This document shows positions 57,000 to 64,000 of a stretch of DNA of 64,000 nt, in pieces (position 1 is the first letter of the stretch; every line of letters starts with the position of its first letter). Made by a program: the position numbers and the translations under genes. Location: contig JANQMJ010000006.1 of the NCBI GenBank assembly GCA_028280115.1, positions 1 through 64,000 on the forward strand. The letters run 5' to 3'. The DNA comes from Parvularculaceae bacterium (lineage in GTDB: Bacteria > Pseudomonadota > Alphaproteobacteria > Caulobacterales > Parvularculaceae). The notes under the pieces are model-generated. The model did no database searches. It was given only the letters and a program-made list of their open reading frames with translations, and had not been told where the DNA came from.

Positions 57000-59750
57000 T
57001 TAATTGGCGACGATGTTGACGATGCGTCCCGGCACCACGACGGTCTTGCGGACTGTCATGCCGGCAATATGGCGCTGAACGGCCTCAAGCGACAAGGCCG
57101 CGTTTTCAACCGCCGCCTTGTCGGCGTTCGCGGCCACTTCGATCTCGGCGCGGCGCTTGCCGTTGACCTGAACCGGCAGGACGATCGTGTCCTTGGCGAG
57201 CAAGGCCGGGTCGGCCGCCGGCCAGGGCGCATCGCAGACGAGGCCATTGCCGCCCAGGGTTTCCCAGCATTCCTCGGCGAGATGCGGCGTGAACGGCGCG
57301 ATCAGACGCGCCAGGGCGGAGAGCGCCTCGGCGCGCGCCCAGCCGTCCGCGCCATCGGACTTGCGCAGCGTGTTGAGGAATTCATAGATCCGCGCAATCG
57401 CCTTGTTGAACCGGAAATTTTCAATGTCGTCGGTGACGCCGGCGATGGCTTCGTGGGTCGCGCGCCGCAGGTCCTCATCGGCGTCGGCGGTCGGGCGTTC
57501 GGGATCGAATGTTTCAAGCGCGCCCTTGGCCGAAGAAACCGCATCCCAGATCCGTCCGATCAGCCGCCAGGCGCCTTCGACCCCGGCGTCGGTCCACTCG
57601 ACGTCGCGCTCGGGCGGGCTGTCCGACAGCATGAACCAGCGCGCAGCGTCCGCGCCGTAGGTTTCGGCGATCCGCTCCGGCGAGACGACGTTCTTTTTCG
57701 ACTTGGACATCTTTTCGATAGGGCCGATGAGAATCGGATTGCTCAAAGGCTCAACGACCGGCGAGTTGATCTCACTTACTCTCGTTTTTCCATCGTCTGA
57801 TACATAATCATAAAAATAATACTGCCCTGTTGAATCAGTTTGCTTCAGATATTCTTCTTTGAATCGTGAATGATCATCGGCAAGTCTGTCCAGCTCGTCG
57901 ACAAGCCATTTTCGACGGGCCTCACTTACCTGATCCTTATAAAAAAATTTCACGTTTTCAGGGAGAACCCATGTTCCTAGGTGCGTGCGGTATGTGGCGT
58001 GAATGACCATGCCTTGCGTGAAGAGATCGGCGAACGGTTCGTCTACCGATAAATAGCCGCAGGCCTTCATCGCCCGCGTGAACCAGCGTGCATAAAGCAG
58101 GTGCAAAATGGCGTGCTCAACACCGCCGATATATTGATCGACCGGCAGCCAGTAATCGGCCTTGTCCTTCTCGACCGGCTTTTCTTCATGGGGCGCAGCG
58201 AAACGGACGAAATACCAGGCCGAATCGACAAACGTGTCCATCGTGTCGGTCTCGCGCCGGGCGGCGGCGCCGCATTTGGGGCAATCGACGTTTTTCCATT
58301 CCGGATGACGGTCCAGGGGATTGCCGGGAATGGAAAATTCCCTGGCGTCGACTTCCGGCAGCAAGACCGGCAGGTCCTTCGCCGGCACCGGCACGGCGCC
58401 GCATTTATCGCAATGGATCGCCGGGATCGGACAGCCCCAATAGCGCTGGCGCGAAAGGCCCCAGTCGCGCAGGCGGAACAGGGTCTTGCCCTCGCCCAGC
58501 CCCATCTCCTCGATCTTATTGATCGCCGCCTGGATGGCCTCGTCGACGGCAAGCCCGTTAAGAAAGCCGGAATTGAAAATTGTTCCCGGCCCGACATAGG
58601 CCTCGTCTTCAATGACGAAGGTCGCCGGGTCCTCGCCCGTGGGCAGCACCACCGGCGGTACGGCCAGGCCATACTTGCGGGCGAATTCAAGATCGCGCTG
58701 GTCCCCTGACGGGCAGCCAAAGATAGCGCCGGTGCCGTATCCCATGAGCACGAAATTGGCGACATAGACCGGCAACCGCCGGTCGTCGAACGGATGGCCG
58801 GTTTCGAAGGGCAGCTGGTAGCCCTGCTTTTCTGCTTTTTCGATCGCCTCTTCGGAGGTGCCGATTTTCTGGCAGTCGGCGATGAAGGCGCGCAGCTCGG
58901 CGTCGGTTTCGGCAAGTTTCGACGCCAATGGATGATCGGGCGCAACGGCGATGAAGCTGGCGCCGAAAAGCGTATCCGGCCGTGTGGTGAAAATCTCGAT
59001 TCCGTCCTCAAAACCGGTTGGCGGTTTTGTTCCTTCGGCGAAACGGAACTTCATCTGCAAGCCCTTTGACTTGCCGATCCAGTTGCGCTGCATGAGGCGC
59101 ACATTGTCCGGCCAGCCTGCCAGGCGGCCATCGTCGAGCGCCGCCAGAAGATCGTCGGCGGCATCGGTAATTCGGAAAAACCATTGCGAAAGCTTGCGGC
59201 GCTCCACCGGCGCGCCGGAGCGCCAGCCCTTGCCGTCGATCACCTGTTCATTGGCGAGCACGGTCTGGTCGACCGGGTCCCAATTGACGTCGCTTTCCTT
59301 GCGATAGGCCAAATCCTTGGCCCAGAATTCCAGAAACAAGCGCTGCTGATGACGGTAATACTGCGGATCGCAAGTGGCCAGTTCGCGCGACCAATCAATG
59401 GAAAGGCCCATTTTCTTGAGCTGTTCCTTCATGGCGCCGATATTGTCGTAGGTCCAATCGCGCGGGTGCTTGCCGGTTTGCATCGCCGCGTTTTCCGCCG
59501 GCAGGCCGAACGCGTCCCAGCCCATGGGATGCAGGACATTAAAGCCGCGCGCTTTTTTGTAGCGCGCAACGACGTCGCCCATGGCGTAATTGCGCACATG
59601 GCCGATATGGATGTGTCCCGACGGATAGGGAAACATTTCAAGGACGTAGTATTTGGGCTTGTCGCCGCCGGGCTGGGCCTCGAAAGCGCCCGCCATGCGC
59701 CAGCGCTCTTGCCATTTGGGCTCGATTTCCTTGGGATTATAGCGGGGCAT
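57000..59750 (-). CDS. leuS: Leucyl-tRNA synthetase
   Basis: A 916-residue class I synthetase. The HIGH motif appears as His-Ile-His-Ile-Gly-His-Val near residue 47. The CP1 editing domain has Thr-Thr-Arg-Pro-Asp-Thr near 255. KMSKS near 677 is intact, followed by the usual anticodon and C-terminal domains. Between about residues 592 and 660, just before KMSKS, the sequence is AT-rich and unlike the rest of the gene, though in frame. The adjacent order DUF3576-leuS is typical. Confidence 0.96.
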   Translation of the reverse strand: MPRYNPKEIEPKWQERWRMAGAFEAQPGGDKPKYYVLEMFPYPSGHIHIGHVRNYAMGDVVARYKKARGFNVLHPMGWDAFGLPAENAAMQTGKHPRDWTYDNIGAMKEQLKKMGLSIDWSRELATCDPQYYRHQQRLFLEFWAKDLAYRKESDVNWDPVDQTVLANEQVIDGKGWRSGAPVERRKLSQWFFRITDAADDLLAALDDGRLAGWPDNVRLMQRNWIGKSKGLQMKFRFAEGTKPPTGFEDGIEIFTTRPDTLFGASFIAVAPDHPLASKLAETDAELRAFIADCQKIGTSEEAIEKAEKQGYQLPFETGHPFDDRRLPVYVANFVLMGYGTGAIFGCPSGDQRDLEFARKYGLAVPPVVLPTGEDPATFVIEDEAYVGPGTIFNSGFLNGLAVDEAIQAAINKIEEMGLGEGKTLFRLRDWGLSRQRYWGCPIPAIHCDKCGAVPVPAKDLPVLLPEVDAREFSIPGNPLDRHPEWKNVDCPKCGAAARRETDTMDTFVDSAWYFVRFAAPHEEKPVEKDKADYWLPVDQYIGGVEHAILHLLYARWFTRAMKACGYLSVDEPFADLFTQGMVIHATYRTHLGTWVLPENVKFFYKDQVSEARRKWLVDELDRLADDHSRFKEEYLKQTDSTGQYYFYDYVSDDGKTRVSEINSPVVEPLSNPILIGPIEKMSKSKKNVVSPERIAETYGADAARWFMLSDSPPERDVEWTDAGVEGAWRLIGRIWDAVSSAKGALETFDPERPTADADEDLRRATHEAIAGVTDDIENFRFNKAIARIYEFLNTLRKSDGADGWARAEALSALARLIAPFTPHLAEECWETLGGNGLVCDAPWPAADPALLAKDTIVLPVQVNGKRRAEIEVAANADKAAVENAALSLEAVQRHIAGMTVRKTVVVPGRIVNIVAN

Positions 59751-59799
59751 GGAACAAGCTTGGGGTTAGGATTGAGCGCTGAGAAAGCCCTTACGAGCG

Positions 59800-59826
59800 C
59801 CTTGCGCGTCTCACAAGCGCGCAAGG
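59800..59826. terminator. Hairpin between DUF3576 gene and leuS
   Basis: CCTTGCGCG (59800-59808) pairs exactly with CGCGCAAGG (59818-59826) around a 9-base loop. It is between the two co-directional genes and may attenuate read-through or belong to the leuS leader. Confidence 0.4.
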
Positions 59827-59877
59827 GGGATTTGGTCCGATTTCAGCCGCTAAGCGTTGCGACCGGAATCCAAATCC

Positions 59878-60345
59878 TTATTCGTCAAGAACATTTAGTC
59901 GAAGCTGGCGGGCGCGGGTCAGAATCGCGTTTTCGATTTCCCGCGCGGTCGCCGGGTTGACCGCCGCGTCGAGCCAGGACCCGTCTTCCATCCGCTGCTG
60001 GCGAAAGATCGAAACCCTGAGCGCGTCGGCCCGGAGCGCGCTGTCGAGGATGTAGACCGTGGTCTTGAAGCGCTCCGTCGGGGCCTCCGGATTGACATAC
60101 CAGTCGGATATGATCAGCCCGGCGATCGGGTCCGCCGAATAAACCGGCAGGAAATCAAGGGTTTCCAGCGACGCGGCCCATAAATAGCGATTGACGGTGG
60201 CGGCCTGGCTGCCGCTTCCGGTGGAATAGGACGCGAGCGAGGCGTTTCTGTCTTTCTTGGCGCCGGACCCGCCGCAGGAGGCCGCCAGCGCTGCGCCGCA
60301 AAAAATGACTAACAGTTTGTATATAAAAGAACTTTTGAGCCTCAT
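59878..60345 (-). CDS. DUF3576 family lipoprotein
   Basis: 155 residues. A lipoprotein signal with Leu-Ala-Ala-Ser-Cys (Cys about 23) precedes the conserved segment Asn-Arg-Tyr-Leu-Trp-Ala-Ala-Ser-Leu-Glu-Thr-Leu and Asp-Pro-Ile-Ala-Gly-Leu-Ile-Ile-Ser-Asp-Trp-Tyr, typical of DUF3576. Its position upstream of leuS is conserved in alphaproteobacteria. The function is unknown. GGAAAG precedes the ATG at 60345. Confidence 0.88.
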   Translation of the reverse strand: MRLKSSFIYKLLVIFCGAALAASCGGSGAKKDRNASLASYSTGSGSQAATVNRYLWAASLETLDFLPVYSADPIAGLIISDWYVNPEAPTERFKTTVYILDSALRADALRVSIFRQQRMEDGSWLDAAVNPATAREIENAILTRARQLRLNVLDE

Positions 60346-60693
60346 TGGCGACTTTCCATTCCGGCGCGGCCGCCCCGCATCGGCCCGATTACGTGGCTTT
60401 CCTACCACATTACCAACCTTAGACAATGACTTTCGCCAATGCCTGCTTGAACCGCCCCATGCCGGGCGCCATTATCCACAAAGGTCTTGAAGCTGTTAAC
60501 TTCAAGCCGCGAACCCGTGTCAAATTTATTCGCGCGGATCCGGCTTGGCGACGCACAGTTGATTGGCCCAGGGGCGTTGCGTGGGGTTTGCCGGCGAAGC
60601 CGGCGAAAAATTAATTTGCGAAAGGCCGCCGCAACGGGCGACGGTCTGGCGCGAAGGATGCGGCGCGGCCTCGGCCGTCAATGAGACTGAGCG
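60346..60693. promoter_or_regulatory. Divergent intergenic region with a DnaA box and palindrome
   Basis: 348 bp without a gene between the DUF3576 gene and the porin. TTATCCACA at 60472-60480 is a perfect DnaA box. Five bases later CTTGAAG-CTGTTAA-CTTCAAG forms a 21-bp palindrome (60486-60506). A short GCCGGC-GAA-GCCGGC hairpin lies near 60590. The box is unique in this window in matching the consensus exactly. Confidence 0.5.
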
Positions 60694-61911
60694 ATGATCG
60701 GTTTGCGAAAGGCGTTATTGGGCGTAAGCGCGGCGGCATTGACCGCCGGCGCTGCGTATGCCGCCGATCCGGTCGAGATTGACGTTGAGGGCTCGGCCAG
60801 CCTGGTTGCAGGCGTTTCCGACGGCGATGGGGACGCCGACGTCAATGCGACAGTAAAGGTCACGGGCTCGACGGTCCTGAACAGCGGCCTTGAATTGGGC
60901 GCGGCGGCGGAAGCCCGTCTCGACGCCGACCAACCCCCGCAACTGTTCGCCGGCGGGCGATATTCAAGCCTGTTGATCGGCGGGCCGCGCGGTGTCGCCC
61001 CGCTTGACTCTGACATTTATTTGCAAGGGGCCTACGCCTACGCCAAAGGCTCTTTCGGCCAGTTGATCGTCGGCCGCGATAAGGGCGTGGCGCGCATGCT
61101 CGCCGTAACCTCGCCGACGATTTTCACCGCGGTCAACGTCAATGATTGGCAGACGGATCTTTCCGGTCTGAACGACGTTCACACGGTGAACGATTTTACC
61201 GGCTATTCGACGAAAATCACCTATATGCCGCCGGCGAATTTTCTCGGCGGCGTGTTCGGCGGGCTGCAGCTTGGCGTTTCCTATTCGCCGACGCTGAAGA
61301 ATTGCGGCGATCGCTTATGCGCGCCCGAGGCCGGGTTTATCATTGCGCCCGACGGCACGATGCTGACCGAAGCGTCAAACTGGGAAGACGCGATTGAGGC
61401 GGCGCTTTATTACCAAAAGCCGATCAAAATCGGCGGCGATCGCCTGCTCATCGGCATTGGCGCAAGCTATGTCACGGCCGATGAGGACGCGCTCGCTGAC
61501 CTGCCGCTCTATGACGATTACGAATCCTATTCCTTCGGACTGAACCTCGCCTATCGGGGTATCACGCTCGGCGGATCGATCAAGAACACCAACGCCGGCC
61601 TGGCTTCCGTCGGCGACAACGAATATCTCGCCTTCGACGCGGGGATCACGTTCCGGACCGGCGAAGACGCCGGGGACGTGGCGTTCATGCTCGGCTACGG
61701 CCAGTCCGAAGCCAATGTCCTGGGCCCCAATCCGCTTGATCCGACGCTGTTCCGCGACACGCAAACCGCGCAGGCGGGCGTGACCTATGTCATCAAGCGC
61801 GGCATCACCATCGGCGCCGCCGCCCAGTATGTCGAATCGACGAAGCCTTTGGCTGTCGGCGGGCCGGAAGACGCCACCACGGTCGTGATCGAAAGCTCGA
61901 TCAAATTCTAA
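60694..61911 (+). CDS. Outer-membrane porin (general diffusion type)
   Basis: 405 residues. A signal peptide ends Ala-Ala-Tyr-Ala-Ala-Asp. The body is rich in alternating beta strands typical of a 16-strand alphaproteobacterial porin, with Asp/Glu-rich loops, a Gly-Gly-Arg-Tyr segment and an Arg-Asp-Lys-Gly-Val-Ala-Arg constriction-like motif near 130. It ends Ser-Ser-Ile-Lys-Phe with the terminal Phe needed for BAM-dependent assembly. A terminator hairpin follows. Confidence 0.88.
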   Translation: MIGLRKALLGVSAAALTAGAAYAADPVEIDVEGSASLVAGVSDGDGDADVNATVKVTGSTVLNSGLELGAAAEARLDADQPPQLFAGGRYSSLLIGGPRGVAPLDSDIYLQGAYAYAKGSFGQLIVGRDKGVARMLAVTSPTIFTAVNVNDWQTDLSGLNDVHTVNDFTGYSTKITYMPPANFLGGVFGGLQLGVSYSPTLKNCGDRLCAPEAGFIIAPDGTMLTEASNWEDAIEAALYYQKPIKIGGDRLLIGIGASYVTADEDALADLPLYDDYESYSFGLNLAYRGITLGGSIKNTNAGLASVGDNEYLAFDAGITFRTGEDAGDVAFMLGYGQSEANVLGPNPLDPTLFRDTQTAQAGVTYVIKRGITIGAAAQYVESTKPLAVGGPEDATTVVIESSIKF

Positions 61912-61944
61912 GTTCTAGGCGCCTAGGCTTAGAGGGGATGCGGA

Positions 61945-61973
61945 AAACGGGACGGCTTCAAGCCGTCCCGTTT
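61945..61973. terminator. Terminator hairpin after the porin gene
   Basis: AAACGGGACGGC and its exact complement form a 12-bp stem around the loop TTCAA, beginning 34 bp after the porin stop. It is flanked by an A-run on one side and T-run on the other, so it can act in both directions. Confidence 0.75.
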
Positions 61974-61994
61974 GCCAATCTGGAACGCGCCCGC

Positions 61995-62471
61995 ATGGTT
62001 TTCAGAACTCGCCTGCTCGCCGCTCTTCCGATTGTCGCCGTCGCGCTTGCCGGCTGCGGCGAAGAACCGGCCGCCGGCGCCGCCGCGAACGAGGATGTCG
62101 CCATGAAAGATAAGAACAATCACATCGATTACGTTGAATTCGCCGCCCAAGATCTCGGCGCCGTCAAGACATTCTACGGCCAAGCCTTCGGTTGGGAATT
62201 TCAGGACTGGGGGCCGGACTATGTCAGTTTTTCCGGCGCCGGGGTCGAGGGCGGTTTTCGCGGCGGCGAAACACCGGTCGCCGGCGGCGCGCTTGTCATT
62301 CTTTATGCAGACGATTTGGAGGCGAGCGAGGCGAAAGTCGTCGCCGCAGGCGGCGAGATCACCGAGCATCACGAATTTCCCGGCGGACGCCGGTTTCATT
62401 TCCGCGATCCCGCAGGGAACGTTCTCGGCGTGTGGACCGAAGTCGAAACCAGCGACGAAGCGGCCCAATAG
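61995..62471 (+). CDS. VOC/glyoxalase-fold lipoprotein
   Basis: 158 residues. The first 22 residues are a clear lipoprotein signal (Val-Ala-Leu-Ala-Gly-Cys). The rest is one vicinal-oxygen-chelate domain: Asn-His-Ile-Asp-Tyr-Val-Glu-Phe near 42, Phe-Tyr-Gly-Gln-Ala-Phe-Gly-Trp near 60, and His-Phe-Arg-Asp-Pro-Ala-Gly-Asn-Val-Leu-Gly-Val near 135. Most VOC proteins are cytoplasmic. An internal ATG at 62103, with GAGG upstream, would give a soluble form. Confidence 0.72.
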   Translation: MVFRTRLLAALPIVAVALAGCGEEPAAGAAANEDVAMKDKNNHIDYVEFAAQDLGAVKTFYGQAFGWEFQDWGPDYVSFSGAGVEGGFRGGETPVAGGALVILYADDLEASEAKVVAAGGEITEHHEFPGGRRFHFRDPAGNVLGVWTEVETSDEAAQ

Positions 62472-63101
62472 TCAACCGGCACGAAATGCGCCGATCGCGG
62501 CCAAACCGGCGACATTCGGTCCGGTGAGAAGGTCCGCATTGGTCTCGTCAACCCCGCCCAGCGCCAGCACCGGCAACGGCGATTGGGCTGCGACGGTTTT
62601 AAACCGCGCCGGGCCCAACGCTGCCGCGTCAGGATGGCTTGCTGTCGGAAAAACCGGCGCCAGCAGCGCGAGGTCCGCGCCAAAACGGGCCGCTTTTTCA
62701 ATATCCTCAGCGCCATGACACGCGGCGGTGACGATCAGGTCGTCCGCCGGCGGCTCGAATGTTCGGGCGCGCCAGGACGGGACATGAACCCCGTCCGCGC
62801 CAACCTTTCTGGCCAGCGTTGCGTCAGCGCCGAGGATCAGGAATGCGCCCCGGGCCGTTGCGATCGATTGAAGCCGGCGCGCCAATGCCGCGCGATTGGG
62901 CGCGTCATAGTCGCGCAGAATAAAGGCCGCACCCCGCGGCAGCGCCCGGGCGATCAGCTCGAGGTGCGGCGCGCGGGAAAGATCGCTCATGAACGCCAGG
63001 GAAAACGGCGCGCCGGAAACGCCCGACCGACGTTTGAGGCGGCGCGCGGCCGCTGCTAGTTTCGCCGCGCGCGTGCGCAATGATTGTATGTTATCAGCCA
63101 A
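62472..63101 (-). CDS. Thiamine-phosphate-synthase-like (ThiE/TenI) protein
   Basis: 209 residues. The TIM barrel has Asp-Gly-Val-His-Val-Pro-Ser-Trp near residue 118, and Val-Thr-Ala-Ala-Cys-His-Gly near 140 in place of the usual Gly-X-Ser-X-His motif. The Leu-Leu-Ala-Pro-Val-Phe-Pro-Thr-Ala-Ser-His segment and Ala-Leu-Gly-Gly-Val near 185 are the phosphate-binding part. The degenerate motif means ThiE activity is uncertain; TenI-like is possible. I chose TTG 63101, with AAGGA nine bases before it; a TTG at 63080 or an ATG at 62990 are alternatives. Confidence 0.7.
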   Translation of the reverse strand: MADNIQSLRTRAAKLAAAARRLKRRSGVSGAPFSLAFMSDLSRAPHLELIARALPRGAAFILRDYDAPNRAALARRLQSIATARGAFLILGADATLARKVGADGVHVPSWRARTFEPPADDLIVTAACHGAEDIEKAARFGADLALLAPVFPTASHPDAAALGPARFKTVAAQSPLPVLALGGVDETNADLLTGPNVAGLAAIGAFRAG

Positions 63102-63113
63102 GCCGACCGATCC

Positions 63114-63803
63114 TTGACAGACGTAAATCCTGATCCTGCCGCCAATCTTCGCGCAATCCGCGAAGAACTCAACGCCATGCTTGAGGAAGCGGGCCGCGCG
63201 CCAGACGCTGCGGTCGTGACGGCCGTTTCCAAGACCCATGGCGCAGAACGCATCCGGCCGCTGCTTGAGGCCGGCCATCGCATCTTCGGCGAAAATCGCG
63301 TGCAGGAAGCCGCGGCGAAATGGCCGGCGCTGAAAGCCGACTATCCCGATATCGAACTCCATCTTGTCGGCCCGCTGCAGTCGAACAAGGCGAAAGAGGC
63401 CGTGGCGCTATTCGATGTTATTGAAACGGTCGACCGTCCTAAAATCGCCCGCGCCCTTGCCGCTGAAATGGACCGGCAGGAAAGAACGCCCCGCCTTTTC
63501 ATCCAGGTCAATACCGGCGAGGAAGACCAAAAAGCCGGCATTGCGCCTGATGAGGCCGATGCCTTCATCGCTCAGTGCCGGGAGGAATTCGGCCTGGTTA
63601 TAGAAGGGCTGATGTGCATTCCGCCGATGGGCGACGATCCCGCGCCGCACTTCGCGCTGTTGGCGAAAATCGCCGCCCGCAATCGTCTGACGGCGCTGAG
63701 CATGGGCATGAGCGGCGATTACGCCGTCGCGGTACGGCTTGGCGCCACCCATGTGCGGATCGGAACGGCGATCTTCGGCGAACGGGCGCAGGCGGGCGCT
63801 TAA
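63114..63803 (+). CDS. yggS: YggS family pyridoxal-phosphate homeostasis protein
   Basis: 229 residues. It is a single-domain PLP-binding protein of the alanine-racemase fold, without catalysis. The Ala-Val-Ser-Lys-Thr motif (Lys about 37) carries PLP. His-Leu-Val-Gly-Pro-Leu-Gln-Ser-Asn-Lys near 84, Glu-Gly-Leu-Met-Cys-Ile-Pro-Pro near 166 and Ser-Met-Gly-Met-Ser-Gly-Asp near 198 are all typical. The start appears to be TTG 63114. It is divergent from the ThiE-like gene with only 12 bp between starts. Confidence 0.9.
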   Translation: MTDVNPDPAANLRAIREELNAMLEEAGRAPDAAVVTAVSKTHGAERIRPLLEAGHRIFGENRVQEAAAKWPALKADYPDIELHLVGPLQSNKAKEAVALFDVIETVDRPKIARALAAEMDRQERTPRLFIQVNTGEEDQKAGIAPDEADAFIAQCREEFGLVIEGLMCIPPMGDDPAPHFALLAKIAARNRLTALSMGMSGDYAVAVRLGATHVRIGTAIFGERAQAGA

Positions 63804-63816
63804 TGAAGGATTGTTT

Positions 63817-63948
63817 ATGTTTTTGGCGTTCAAGAGTAAGCTAGCGTTCGGACGCGAGCGGCCGCTGTCTTTGCCGACGGCGTTTGCAGGCGAGATCACA
63901 AAGCGCTGGCGCGGTTGTGAATTCCTTGTGAAGACGGTTCAACGCTAA
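63817..63948 (+). CDS. Possible 43-residue basic peptide
   Basis: AAGGA lies about six bases before an ATG at 63817, 13 bp after the yggS stop. The product is basic (Arg/Lys-rich) and hydrophobic in parts, with no known motif. It may be a real small gene or chance; the remaining 50 bp to the window end show nothing else. Confidence 0.3.
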   Translation: MFLAFKSKLAFGRERPLSLPTAFAGEITKRWRGCEFLVKTVQR

Positions 63949-64000
63949 GAGAGCGCCCCACTACGGCCTAAAGCGGGCGATGGATTGAAAAGATGACGCG

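Overview
This window is a 64 kb piece of a GC-rich alphaproteobacterial chromosome, almost certainly the replication-origin region. It carries hemE divergent from a PPDK-regulator (DUF299) gene with an AT-rich gap between them, followed on the right by hemJ, rho, mnmE, mnmG, rsmG, parA and parB, then holA, lptE and leuS. That layout is known from Caulobacter-like and other alphaproteobacteria. GANTC (CcrM-type) sites at the presumed origin and a TTAA-N7-TTAAC (CtrA-type) box also fit Caulobacterales, Hyphomonadaceae or Parvularculales. I cannot name a genus from the sequence alone.

Layout. 0-20 kb: tRNA-Gly(GCC); an autotransporter with tandem Ig-like repeats; a formate/nitrite channel; a sensor kinase; a haem-oxygenase-like protein; a FeeM/AHL-synthase-like acyltransferase; ftsK; an ammonium transporter; a UbiH-type hydroxylase; an aspartic protease; dapB; a GNAT enzyme; TadE and TadG-like pseudopilin-type proteins; dnaJ and dnaK. 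20-29.3 kb is the accessory part: a papain/C39-like lipoprotein protease with a secreted partner; a frameshifted WD40 remnant; an alpha/beta hydrolase with a TetR regulator; a 29-residue membrane peptide divergent from a CGNR zinc-finger regulator around a palindromic operator; and a two-gene set coding for a SLOG-like/four-TM protein and a TIR-like/TM/formylglycine-enzyme-like protein. That set is the best candidate here for a little-described signalling or conflict system.

29.3-39 kb: comM, a hybrid histidine kinase, an AmpG-like permease, an adenosine-kinase-like PfkB enzyme, then coaE, aroE, maf and the PPDK regulator, all four transcribed leftward away from the origin. 39.05-39.44 kb: putative oriC with four copies of an AAGATTCC motif, each containing a GANTC site. 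39.4-54 kb: the rightward run from hemE to parB, with two perfect parS palindromes inside mnmG and rsmG and a degenerate third in mnmE, each read as Val-Ser-Arg-Glu-Thr. 53.4-64 kb: a frameshifted GNAT gene, dispersed palindromic repeats, leuS-lptE-holA with an extra unknown gene between leuS and lptE, a DUF3576 lipoprotein, a porin, a VOC-fold lipoprotein, a ThiE-family protein and YggS.

How the genes work together: the middle of the window links replication initiation (oriC), segregation (parS/ParA/ParB), final DNA translocation (FtsK) and clamp loading (HolA) with tRNA modification (MnmE/MnmG), haem synthesis (HemE/HemJ) and transcription termination (Rho). All functional assignments come from reading motifs and gene order; no database search was run.
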